Below the pieces are notes generated by a model. That model saw only the letters and a program-made list of their open reading frames with translations, was not told the origin of the DNA and did not search any database. From Topomyia yanbarensis (lineage: Eukaryota > Arthropoda > Insecta > Diptera > Culicidae), in the NCBI RefSeq assembly GCF_030247195.1, contig NC_080670.1, forward strand, positions 37,849,934 through 37,913,933: a stretch of 64,000 nt of DNA, written 5' to 3'. The position numbers and the translations under genes were made by a program. Shown here in pieces: positions 33,248 to 44,110 of this stretch; position 1 is the stretch's first letter, and each line of letters begins with the position of its first letter.

Positions 33248-34175
33248 TGTGGCGACGGCATTTGACTTCAACCTGACGAGGGATTCGATAAAAGCTAAAG
33301 TAATGTCCATTTAAAAATGTAATTAGTTTAAGCAACCACCATTGGGGCCAAGGGGTCTGTTGATGACGGTGCAACAAATAACCAAACAAATGAAATCTGA
33401 AAATCACAGAAAAATAATAGTCTCTATCACAGGACACTATACTTACCCGAATGATGGGCAATTAGCACCGATAAATCATTTAACGAAATGCAAAGTATAA
33501 CACTGAAATTTAATCGAGTTTGCACTTTTTACAACACACAAGTTCTTCACTTCACTTCACTTTCACATAAGCAGTATCATTAGTGATTTAGATCTGCAAA
33601 TCCTACAACAAATTCTGAAATAATTTTAAATAGATCCTAATGTTATGGTGATACAAGTTTTTTATGGAAATTTACTTTGTGACCGCACTCTTTGACCCGT
33701 AACTCGGGAACCGGAACTGCAATCGAAATATCATATCGTTATACCGTTCCTCTGTAACTAAATTCGAATTGACTGCTAAGTCTAGTCTAGCCTACCAGGG
33801 CCGTCGAGAGCCGCGTCGGGCCCCAAGGCTTGTATTACTGTCGGGCCCTTTTAAACCTAAGCCCTCTAGTTTAGTATGAGTTAGTACCTCTTCAACCATG
33901 AGAAACTCGTGAGTCCGTGGTTTCTATTAGTCTCCGGTTGACTCATATTACCACATCCACAGATAGCGTGCCAGACAGGTAAATTTTGACAGCCTCTCAT
34001 TCCATGGTATCCCAATCGGGTAAAATTGCCATAGCTACGGGTTTTAGAATTTGCGGGTACTCAGGAATCAGGAATCAGTAGCGTCTAGCTCAAATGATAC
34101 GAATGAATCGTCTTTTCATGATTTTCCTGATGATGGAAGGATTGGGGAAGTGGTAGGGTTAGGGGTAACGAATAT
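33248..34175. other. Gene-free stretch
   Basis: No gene. At about 33798-33850 CAGGGCCGTCGAGAG followed by GGGCCCCAAGGC resembles one end of a hAT-type repeat; a similar GGGCCCCAAGGCAATTGCCC string is at about 40428-40448. No pair of ends with a duplication was found. Confidence 0.4.
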
Positions 34176-35000
34176 ACCCAAGAGATCAAGAAGCATTATT
34201 TAATGGCTTTAGATATGTACTATATGTATTCGCATACAAAACATATTCTTTACGGTTTCATAGTTCTATAGAGATCATTAGAGCACACTTAGTATCGGAA
34301 AAGACGAAAGAATGTGCCAGAGTAGAGCAAGTTCTGAAGCACCTTAATGGCTGTCAGCAATGTTAACACAGAGCTGTGTTTTTTTTAAATAACTACTCTT
34401 CTTTATCGACACATCAAAAGAAAAAAAATACCTTTCGATTACGTACTCACCCTTCCTCTCTTCTTTTGTTTGACATGCCGACTGTTTAAGTTGAAGATTT
34501 AGTGCCTATAGAAATGGAATTTGATCCGTAGTCGAAAACCTCGTCTCAATTTGGTATACGCGTTTGATCACCCAAGTAACCATAAGCACTAATTTAAAAC
34601 TCTAAATTGACTATAAGTTAGCATTCCTATTGCTAACTAGCCGTATACAAGTATTTTTAATGCTTCAACGCACCTAAAATTTGAAACATGAAATCTAGCA
34701 ATATATCGACATACAGAACATAGACATCGTGATAAAAAGCTTTTGAACATAAATTCTATGAAGTTTTTAAAGAAAACTATAAATATAAATATAGAACCTT
34801 ATAGTGCTTTATATTAACATTGCTGACAGCTATTAAGGTGCTACTGAGCTAGCTCTATTCTGGCACACTATTTCGCCTTTTCCGGCACAAAGAGTGCTTT
34901 AATGATCTCTATAGAACTATGAAGCCATAAAGCAAATGTTTTGTATGCAAATATAGAACATATCTAAAGCCATTAAATAATGCTTCGTGGTTACTTGGGT
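34176..35000. repeat. Foldback element with ACCCAAG ends
   Basis: Left arm 34176-34370 and right arm about 34805-35000 are diverged reverse complements (shared blocks AAGCATTATTTAATGGCTTTAGATATG and GCACCTTAATGGCTGTCAGC are present in the left arm and complemented in the right). Another ACCCAAGTAACCA end at 34574 also pairs with the right terminus, so a shorter MITE may be nested in it. No coding sequence. Confidence 0.75.
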
Positions 35001-35281
35001 GAGGCCCAAAATAACCATTCTATCTCAACACAAAGCACTTTTAGAAGAAAAATTCCTTGAACGTGCTATAAAAATATAAAAATTATCCATTTTAATCACC
35101 AGTTAATTAAGATCAGTCTACCTTCTCATCTCGCCAAGAGTAGAAACTAATAATAGTTCTGCTATAGATACACGAATTGTGTTGCAATTGATTTTTGCAA
35201 ATGTCCTATAAAACCAGCTACTCGTAAAGTGACTAAATAATTACTAAATGAGCTGATTGTACTCAGTTCGGGAGAAGTTAA
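35001..35281. other. Short spacer
   Basis: No feature recognised. A short frame at about 35243-35300 leads toward the relic that follows and may be its frameshifted upstream part. Confidence 0.3.
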
Positions 35282-35839
35282 CGACCCGCAAATGCACCAT
35301 ATCAAACATTAAGAAGCACAGTCGTGGAGCACACCAACGAAAGCTTACACGTTAACAACATCATACCCGTATATATAGGCAAGGGCTCTAGAGAGCCGTG
35401 CTTACACGAATTATCTCCACACGCTCCTGACATCGTGATTAACAAATTTATGTCATGATACGGAGAAATGGCTTCCACAAGAGCTGTAACTTCGCATTTT
35501 TCCGGGTTTTGTGATGATAATGCTCCCGTAAAACCAACTTTTTCATATGTAACCATTTTATGCGGATCAACCGAAAATGGACCGTTTTATCAGACAACAC
35601 TGGCTATGCCACCATGGTAGATTCCTATGCGCGATTTCTACAAAAAGACACTGCACCCCGGAAAATTTACAGTAAACAGTACACCGTTAACTTTTGCCAA
35701 GCCACAAACGGCTACAAAACGAATATCTACGGATCTGACAGGAACAAATATTCACTCAACAACAATCACGCCCAGTGTCTCCAAGCCAACAACCAGTACC
35801 ACCAGCAAAGAAGCGAACGTAGAAGAACTCGTTTTTTAA
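35282..35839 (+). pseudogene. Decayed reading frame of unknown origin
   Basis: One frame is open for 186 codons apart from two stops, TGA at 35456-35458 and TAG at 35618-35620, and ends at a TAA (35837-35839). An AATAAA signal follows 62 bases later (35901-35906). Codons after the second stop encode a Ser/Thr-rich tail. At this base composition roughly ten stops would be expected by chance, so I read it as a decayed gene end. I do not recognise the product. Candidates are a host gene remnant, a captured mobile-element gene or an endogenous viral fragment; the sequence alone does not decide. Confidence 0.5.
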
Positions 35840-35900
35840 ACTTGTACACAAAGTAGACAACTCCCTTCAAAACGTTTGTTTTAACAAATGTCAACTATCA

Positions 35901-35906
35901 AATAAA
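35901..35906 (+). promoter_or_regulatory. Poly(A) signal of the relic
   Basis: AATAAA followed by a T-rich stretch, 62 bases after the stop of the unknown relic. Confidence 0.5.
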
Positions 35907-35996
35907 GTTTTCATTTTTCTACGCTTTCCTCATATAACAATTTAATAAGGCGAATGACTACAAAGAAATTACTATTGCTATTTTTATTGCATTTCT

Positions 35997-36290
35997 CACG
36001 GTGTCTTTTTTCAACAACTTTATGCAAAAAAAAATCAGCATCTCCGAAACTTCAGGATATAAACGAATGGATTATCCCCTTTCATTTGCAACTAATTTCA
36101 AAATAATCCGTCGAGGGGTCTAGAGCAACATTTTTTTTTGAAGATTTTTTCGTGAAACCCTAGGTTTTAAGTTGGAACTAGTTCTCATTTCTGCTTCTAG
36201 ATGATGCTTTAGACATTCCAACAACATTAAAAGTGAGAATCCGATAGATAATTTAAATGTCTACAACTTTATTAACAACTGAAAATCGAT
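35997..36290. repeat. Left arm of a 4.4-kb inverted-repeat structure
   Basis: Starts CACGGTGT and matches the reverse complement of about 39830-40362 over most of its length, including ACTTCAGGATATA, CCCCTTTCATTTGCA and ATAGATAATTTAA blocks. The right arm is lengthened by a 253-bp MITE at 39874-40126. Confidence 0.75.
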
Positions 36291-37043
36291 CTGGAATCAT
36301 CCTGAAAAAGTGTTAAGATTTTGACGAAGTTATGTCCAGAGTTAAAAATAATCGAAGCTCTTATTTGACGGCTGAAAATGAACCTGTTGCGACTCGCGGT
36401 GAATAGAAAAAAAATATTCATTCAACTATCCATCTTATTCATACAGTTGAATATCGTACAGTATATTCATTACACTAATTATCTAGGAAAATGTTTTCAA
36501 ATGCCGATAAAGCATATGAAACAACAATCATCATCGCTTACATTGTGCCAGGGCCTACTTTGATGCGTTTGATTCGTTGCTGCACGGTCGCTTCGTGTAA
36601 TAATCGGAGCCGAATGAAAATCTGCATGGATGAATGGGCGGTTTGTTCGTTTAACGTTTTCAGCTGCGTTACTGTATATTGAAAATGAATGCGGCTGAAT
36701 ATGATCAATTTATTAGGAAAAGTCATTAGGGAAAGTCAATTTAGTGACGACTTCTCGCATAATCTATAGGTTGTTGTTTGCGTTCGTCTAGAAACGGTTG
36801 GTCTTAACATTTCTTCTTGAAGGATCTTATAATAGTTGGCTTAAACGACCATAACCTAAAATATGCGCCATGTGTTCCTTTCAAGAACTAAATCTTACAT
36901 GAATGTAAGTAAAGCTTAGCTTTACAGCTAAGCAGTACTCTCTGATGAATGGATGTTCCCTCGAATTTATCGGGAAAGTTTGCATACTTTAACTAAAAGC
37001 AGAAATAGTTTACAATTCCACGTAATGTCTGATGGAGTTAATT
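36291..37043. other. Interior of the 4.4-kb inverted-repeat structure
   Basis: No gene recognised. Short frames at 36378-36726 overlap on both strands and lack known motifs. Confidence 0.4.
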
Positions 37044-39495
37044 GACACATTCTTTCGTGACGTTACAACGATTTGACGATTCTTCATTCCATCAATATGT
37101 TATAACTTTATCAAATGAGCGCCTACATCAAAACTTATTACAGATTCGGAAAGCAGACAAAATTTCACTAAAGATTTAATAAACATAAACTGAATATACT
37201 GGAAGAGGATTGTTTTATGATCGATAATGTAACGTGACGTTACAACGCGTCACAAATTAGAACTTTCAACGTATTTATAAAAAAGTCAAAATATCTGCTC
37301 TATAAGATTTTTTATCAAGAACAAATCTTCTATGATGTATTTCTAAATAGCATACGAATAACTAGGTGTCATTAAATATATTTTTTATTGTTTTGGTTCT
37401 TATAAAGCATCTTTAAACTTTCGTGACGTTACAACGCTCCTTTCTCAGAAAAGCGATATCTCATTGCGTTGTAACGTCACGAAAATCTTCAACTTTTCTA
37501 AAGCTCTGTAAGTTACGCTGGTGCTATTGTCTTGAGTAAAATTTTAAATATTTATCACATTTAGCCATGATTTAATGATAATTAACTCGAATAACAATAT
37601 GGGGTTGTTGAAAAATCACGAAACATTTTTTGATTGTAGCAGAAATAATTGATCAAACCAAGAAAAATTTTATTTCATATCTTGTTGTGGATAGATTTGA
37701 GCCATTTGATACGGCTCAATATGGTAGATTAACGGATCCAAAATAGCAGCTTTTATCACATATTTCACAAACAAAAATAAATTGGCAGTACTGCTTTCTT
37801 TAATTTGGAAAGGAATCAGGTTCCCGATCCGAGTTTATAGCATGATATTTGTATTGTTAGGCTTAAGCAAGTGGATTTAAATGACAAAGCGAGCACAATT
37901 TAAGCGCCAGAGAATCGACCATGCAAAGTACTCTGAAATATTGTATATATTATAGTTACAAAGATTCAGAGAAAAAGAACACGTCACATCGCCGTGATGT
38001 TACTAAAGAATGTGTTACACCCAGTCGTCAATTCAATTTTAAATGTCAGGAAACACCAATAAACACTCCCTCATCTATCTTTTTTGTGCTCATTTGAGAT
38101 GAGCCAAAGCCTCTTTATCCGACTCTAAGCAATTGAGACGATTTAGTGCGGTCAGATATGTCTCTGTAGACTCAATTATGTTTTTACAACCTCCCGTAAA
38201 TTCGGATAGATACCCGTGTATATTGGATTTAATATGTCAGGCATTTCGATTGTGTAGCTGGTTCGACGATGTATTTCGGCTTGTAACGGAAGAATTGGTT
38301 AGTTACTAACTGGCGGCACGTGCGACTACAGCAGAGGTTGCGGACAACCTTATAACGGGCGTCTCTTCGATGATGGCGAAGTGTGGAATAGTTGATTACT
38401 GTGAGGAAAGATATATTCAGGGAACGCATTATTATTCATGGCTAAATACTAACTCGAGAACAAAGTTCAAAAATTCCATCGCATGTCCTGGACTACGTTG
38501 CTGTTAGCGTAATTGCATCGGAACGTGCCATATGACCGGCGCCGAGGAGAGTACATCGTAGGTGAACTTTTAAATGAAATATGATGTGACGTTGCTCAAT
38601 ACTTTATTAAAAATACCTTCTCTAGTGCATTCAAGTGTTGTAGATCAAATCTTACATAAAATTTCGTTTATTTTCTGAATCTATAATTAGGTTTGATGAA
38701 GGAGTTCATTTGAAAAAGTTGTAACAGATTTATAGAATCAAGGTTGGTCAAATCGTTGTAACGTCACGAAAGAATGTGTCCAGGGTTATAACCCCTTAAG
38801 CACTTAAGGATATACATTCTGAAGTTATGAATATCCCGCTAGTATAATTTCCTTTTTACGAATCAACTTGAAAGCGTTTCAATAAACCATACGGAGTAAA
38901 ATTTGACACTATACCTGATAAATCATTCACGCAGCTGATAAAAGTTGAATTACGTGACGTTACAACGCAAAGTGTATTCTGTTGTAACTTTAGTTCCGCA
39001 CATCCTATAAAAGAAATTGTAGGCTTTTTAGAAAAGTATTTTTGAATACAAAGAGAAATCGGAATATAAATTTGAACAAAATTTTAGTTTTTTAATAAAA
39101 TTAAAACATAGGCATTTTTCGTGACGTTACAACGCAAAAACAATCAAAAATTCTACTAGTTCAAAAAGTATTAGTGGTCAAATCAAGGAAAAAAATCTTT
39201 CTAGTTTTATTGTACTACACTCAATAACGAACAAATTCCTTTAAACAGATAAAAATTTCAATAATAGTTTCATGAAATAGAGCTTTTCTTAGAAGTCAAT
39301 AATTCAGGAACCATTTTTCCGTGAAATTCAACTTCATTCTCTATATATTATTCAACTATTTGTCGAAATGCTAATAATTGGATTACATAACTTTTCAATG
39401 GTTTAAACACTACCGAATCGAGGAAAAAATATTGTAATACCAAAATAAGACAAAACAAAAACGTCCTTCTGGTGTACAAGCCCGCGGAATGTGTC
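37044..39495. mobile_element. Element built on CGTGACGTTACAACG repeats
   Basis: Seven exact copies of CGTGACGTTACAACG lie here: plus at 37056-37070, 37233-37247, 37422-37436, 38953-38967 and 39120-39134, and minus at 37467-37481 and 38754-38768. The left terminus starts GACACATTC at 37044. A perfect 34-bp inverted match pairs 37044-37077 with 38747-38780. A second candidate right end, GAATGTGTC, lies at 39487-39495, where both ends are flanked by AATT (37040-37043 and 39496-39499). No transposase is visible. Repeated subterminal motifs of this kind are often transposase binding sites. Confidence 0.65.
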
Positions 39496-39829
39496 AATTG
39501 AATTCGAAAGATTAGAATTTAAGTCAAGTTTGATTTAAAAGAGAAGGGGAACATTGAGGAGCAGATTTATTCAAGAATACATTAGTTATCCCCGATATCA
39601 AGCGAAGAAACGAAAAAGGAGTCAAAGGTATGTCGAAAAGCTATTTCTGCATGCAAAATCGCCCAACATTTTGGAAAAGAGCATTAATATCGTACAAGTT
39701 TGGTTCACTCTTACCTATCTCCTTATTTCAAAGACATCAACGGTGCCCTATATAAGGTGGAGTTTGGAATTATAGTTTTCAGCTAAAAGTCGAGATTTTT
39801 GAAGCACTCAAATTCCTCTGAATGCACTG

Positions 39830-40362
39830 TTCATCTAAACCAACTTGTAGAAAATTAAATTATCTATCATACTCCCGAGCAAACGGAAAGCCCATAATAC
39901 CCCCATGCTCACGGGGTTTGACATGGGTGTTTGAAATGGGTTCAACCTATAAAAACACCATCACCATGATCCGGAAGATCCCATATAAAATACCATATGT
40001 TGGTGTATTTATGGGTTATTGAAACCATTTTATGGTGTCTTGATGGTTGTGTATTTTGGTACGGACCATGTTTAAGGTGTTTTCAAGGGGCTATGTTGTG
40101 TTTGAACCCATGAGTATTTGCTCGGGCTTTTAGAGGTATTCGAATGTCTAAAGCACCATCTAGGGGTAGATATGTGAACTAGTTCTAATATAAAACCTAT
40201 GTTTTCACAAAAAAAAAACTTCAAAAAAAAGTTGCGCTAGAGCCCCGACGGTTTATTTTGAAATTGGATGCAAATGAAAGGGGATAGTCCATTCTTCTAT
40301 ATCCTGAAGTTTTAGAGATGCTGAATTTGTTTGCATAAACTTGTTCTACCAAACACACCGTG
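39830..40362. repeat. Right arm of the 4.4-kb inverted-repeat structure
   Basis: Reverse complement of 35997-36290, ending ACACCGTG at 40362, and interrupted by the MITE at 39874-40126. The outer termini CACGGTGT/ACACCGTG match. Confidence 0.75.
39874..40126. mobile_element. 253-bp MITE with CCCGAGCAAA termini
   Basis: Ends CCCGAGCAAA and TTTGCTCGGG are perfect 10-bp inverted repeats. The insertion interrupts the right arm of the larger inverted repeat at a point where the left arm is continuous. CT follows on both sides (39872-39873, 40127-40128), a possible 2-bp duplication. Rich in ATGGGT/ACCCAT and GGTGT motifs; non-coding. Confidence 0.75.
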
Positions 40363-40479
40363 TTCTATGAATACCGGACGTGTTCAACCATCTTCCGGGT
40401 AAAAACGCGGGCCCCCAAATGCGACCCGGGCCCCAAGGCAATTGCCCTGGCTGCCTCCCCCTCTAATCGGGCTTGTAGT
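40363..40479. other. Spacer with GGGCCC-rich fragment
   Basis: Contains CCCGGGCCCCAAGGCAATTG near 40425, similar to the fragment near 33810. No further call. Confidence 0.3.
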
Positions 40480-40855
40480 CTACACATACACAACCAATAC
40501 ATGTAGGAATCCTGGAAAATTACAGACGTTCGCCTACAATTTTTCTTGTCAATATTAATGTTTGTGGTACATATGATATGTGACACAATCATTAAAGCGG
40601 CCAGGCCAACTGTGCAGCGTACAAAGTGAAGATAATTCAAAATTATACGACAATTAAATTATTCATTTAATGAAGAATTTAATTAACGAAATATTTCAAA
40701 CCTTGAATAAGGAAGAAACGTGGACAACCGTACCAACCGTTTCAATTTGATGGGTATTTGATAAATCGTTGGGAGTGACTTGGCATAGAGAATTAATGTC
40801 ACTCCTTTGGTCGTAGGTTCCTGGGATGGGATGGGATGGGACAGAAGTATTTAGC
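40480..40855 (+). repeat. 3' UTR copy of the LOA/I-like LINE
   Basis: Reverse complement of 19395-19740, the 3' region of the LOA/I-like LINE. Shared blocks include TTAAAGCGGCCAGG (about 40591) and AACGGT/GTTTCAATTTGATGGG (about 40738). It ends in a short GGGAT tandem (40832-40850), probably the tail of the insertion. Confidence 0.75.
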
Positions 40856-41181
40856 CCTGTACTGGCTAATTAGCCTAGCTAATAGCGCCTTTACTCGCTC
40901 TCTGTAACTAAATTAGAATTGACTGTTAATGTCATAAACAAATAATACGTCTATTTTTAGACATATTTGACTCATGAAAACCATCCATAAACTACGTAAC
41001 GCAAAGATTACCCGTAATTAACACCCCCTTCCCACCATGTCGAAAATTGCCACAAATTTTTTTATTCCTCCCTGTTCTAGCAGGTAAGGAATTATTTTTC
41101 ATTACGATTTTTATTCACGAAAAAAAGATACGCCATGTTCTAGCTCATTCCCCCACTCTCATAAATCAGTGGTTCATAAAT
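40856..41181. other. Gene-free stretch
   Basis: No gene. AACTAAATTAGAATTGACTG at about 40907 resembles AACTAAATTCGAATTGACTG at about 33757, a short dispersed repeat. Confidence 0.4.
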
Positions 41182-41427
41182 CAGTGATTCTCAAACTGAG
41201 GTCCGCGGACCCCTAGAGGGCCGTGAAGTTGTTGCTGGCGGTCCGCGAATAAAAATATAATTTCCGGGAGCATATTGACATTTCAAGTCTTGTTTCCAAA
41301 CAAACTGAAAATAACATATTGATAGCATACAAAATCGATGTTTATCCGTGCGGGTCCGCAGCAACCTAGGGTGATTTCTAAGGGTTGGGGGGGGGGGGGG
41401 GGTTTCGAAAAAGGTTGAGAACCGCTG
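41182..41427. mobile_element. 246-bp hAT-type MITE
   Basis: Starts CAGTGATTCTCAAACT and ends AGGTTGAGAACCGCTG, imperfect inverted termini typical of hAT MITEs. The flanking 8-mers TCATAAAT (41174-41181) and TCATACAT (41428-41435) differ at one position, fitting an aged 8-bp duplication. A G homopolymer of about 18 lies at 41384-41402. Confidence 0.85.
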
Positions 41428-43840
41428 TCATACATTGTCATATTTGATCAAAACTTCTTTCCGCTAAAAGTGTTTCATAATTTATGAACGGTCCCTTTTC
41501 CTTTTTACTCAACATAACATATGGTTGGTGTTAAGTCAGACCGAACTAAGTCGCAAAATCTCAAAAATGAGATAATGATAGCACTGGATAAAGCATTTCT
41601 TCAGCTACATCCGACTTTTGCCAGATTCGAAATATGTTATAATAAGCAAAAATTATGGCAAAATTTTTTTTAGAGTAATAACGTAAAGGATGCTGTGATT
41701 CAAACTTTATACTCGTTTTTCTCGAAATCAATACAGTGCCTTTTAGTCCAGCCTGACTGAACACCGACCATATAAAATCGTCCAGCCACAAAGACTCCAT
41801 TCATGCAGTCTTCTACGATTTATGGCTTTTTCTGCCTTTGTCCTAGCTCACGTCCACCCGATAAAACTAGAATCGTTAAGTCTCACTTTCACTTATAGTT
41901 AAGGAGTGTCAATGGCATTTTGATGCTGCTCTTACCAAAGGTTACAAACCGACCATCGTAAACCGCTGCTTTCTATCGCTGGTCAGTAGCAGGAAAAAAA
42001 ATCCCAAATATAAATTCCCAATTTAATCAAAAATCTCCATCCAGCATACGCCCGCACGTGGATTCCAACTACCGAGCCTCGGAAACCGGCCGATCCCCTT
42101 CCGTGCATAAACGAAATTCCACGCGATATGCGACATCGATTAGTGCTAGATTTTCTCTCCTGCAGCCGAAGACGCAGGGGCCCATTATCATCTGTTTGAT
42201 CTCAATCGCGTTTTTCGAAAGTCTCATCTGCTTTCCCACATTTAAATATTGAAAATCGAGCGTGGCACTTTCGGCGACGGCAGTCGCCCTAACCGTTCGA
42301 ATATTCGTTTAGGAGTCCCACGTTCGCAACACGCCGCCGACCACCGTAAGGGTCATTGACTCATTCCGGTTGGCTCCAGAATTCTTTCCAAAACGATTGC
42401 ATCGCCGCCGCCGCCGCCATCCGCCCGCACGTAGACTAGAATGCTCCTCCCCATTCTGGTCTAAGTGAACGGACTAGAACATGCAATTAAGATTCTTTTC
42501 CTGATTTCTCTTTTGGTTCAGCCAGCGCGGCTGTTCTGTTTGCTTTCGATTTCATTTCGGGGCTTGGAGGAATCAGACGCAAAACGGGTTCAAGTTCGTT
42601 GAAGAAAGCTAGCAGAATGAATGGTGTGATTTGGAGAAGTAAACTGGCTACCGACCAGATGTGGATTTTACCGCCATGCGAGCAAATCGACCCGAACCGT
42701 TGGTAATTTATTTTTTTTTGAATTACCTCCTGTTTAGACTCGTAAATTCTGATTTGTGTCTGATGTTTTGCTTAGTGGACTCTTCAAGGTGGTCACTCGT
42801 ACCTTTTCAAAGTACGCCATGGCTTTTAATAGTTAACACCTTTGAGAAGTGTATCTGACGTTTCGTATAGATACAGCTTCGCAAAAATATGTTATCAAAT
42901 TTAACACTAACGTGACTGGAACCGTCAGTTTGAAACAAACTCAAATGATGAAGACGTTCATAAATTAACTCGGCTAGATTAAGCGATGGGATTTAATAGC
43001 AACAGCTTACCACGCTTAGTTTCGCGCTCATCTCATCATCCGCTACGGTCGTTAGCCGGTGAAGGTTGAGGTGCTTGGCTGCAAATCGCGGCTCCATCGG
43101 AGTGAAGAAGCGAACGAACCCAAAGCGGATCAGCTGAAAAGTGTAATAATAAAACAAATAAGCCTATTTGCACCGGGTAATGAAAATCTTCCGAACCGGT
43201 GACTTCTCCACCGACAAAAAAGCACCGCACAGGTAGTGTTTGAGATTTTATTATAAAACTTTTATCGATGTTTGAGGTGCCCAGGCAGGGCGGCAGCAAC
43301 CTTCGTTTCGTGCCCAAGGCCGGTAGCAGACCGTTCGTTGTGTTCAGGCCCATAAGGCTCGCCGCCGGGAAAGTGAAATGATTCCAACCAACGAGCGATA
43401 ATTGCTCGCTCCGCCCAGGTGATGAAAAACTGTTTGCACTTGAGGTGACGACTGTCAATAGAAAATATGTTTGGATTTGTTATTTCATCCTCGCAAAGTA
43501 AACACAATCACTGCTAGCTTGGGCCATAAGAGGATGCATTGATTTCTTCAGGACAGTCAACTCTTTTACGGTATGGATATTGATGATACTTTCTAGGAAC
43601 ATTGCGGCTCAATTGATCTGCTAATGTTTGATGTGGTTACGTCAAATATATCAATGTCAGGGAAAGTTTCAAAATTTCACCTGCAAGATAGCGTGAGAAG
43701 TTTAACGTTAACAAACCCCGTAGTTCTGAGCGAAAATATTTATTTTTTACATCATTTGGTCGAAAACAATCACAACAATCTAGTATCTAGGACAAGCATA
43801 AATAACCGAAAGCGTATTTTCCTAGACACATTCCTAAGTG
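41428..43840. other. Single-copy-looking DNA without recognised gene
   Basis: Higher GC with a CCG trinucleotide run at about 42400-42419. Open frames (42058-42252, 42661-42858, 43036-43458 minus) show no domain or splice-compatible structure that I can support. It may hold regulatory DNA. Confidence 0.4.
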
Positions 43841-43844
43841 ATCC

Positions 43845-43945
43845 TCTAGTCGTTGGCGTAATCGCCTCTCATCCCAGTGGGTCTGGGTTAAATTCCAACC
43901 GAGGTTGTTCAGCTTTTCTGAAGTAAAAAAATAGTAATCAAGTCT
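43845..43945 (+). repeat. SINE-like sequence with B box
   Basis: B-box-like GGGTTAAATTCC at 43885-43896, preceded by CGCCTCTCATCCCAGTGGG, which is shared with the copy at 46115-46210. An A-rich tail starts near 43923. Confidence 0.45.
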
Positions 43946-43989
43946 TTCTTCGGAAGGGTATTAAAGCCCATTTGTCCCGGTTCATATGT

Positions 43990-44110
43990 TTATGGGTAGA
44001 TATCTAGGGTCCAGGTGGTAGAGTCACCTCTCTGGCGTCGCTGATAGGTAATCAGTGCGAACAGGACAGAGACCGACGGAAAATACGCATCGATAAAATA
44101 AAATTCCTCT
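43990..44110 (+). repeat. Dispersed repeat, copy 1
   Basis: About 75 bases including GAGTCACCTCTCTGGCGTCG and AGAGACCGACGGAAAA match 52175-52265. Function unknown; possibly the 5' part of a SINE. Confidence 0.6.

Noticed and set aside
30742..33300. LTR-retrotransposon end with a TGGCGACG primer site after the LINE
   Set aside because: The text after 33247 resembles a primer-binding site, but no LTR pair, gag or pol was found.
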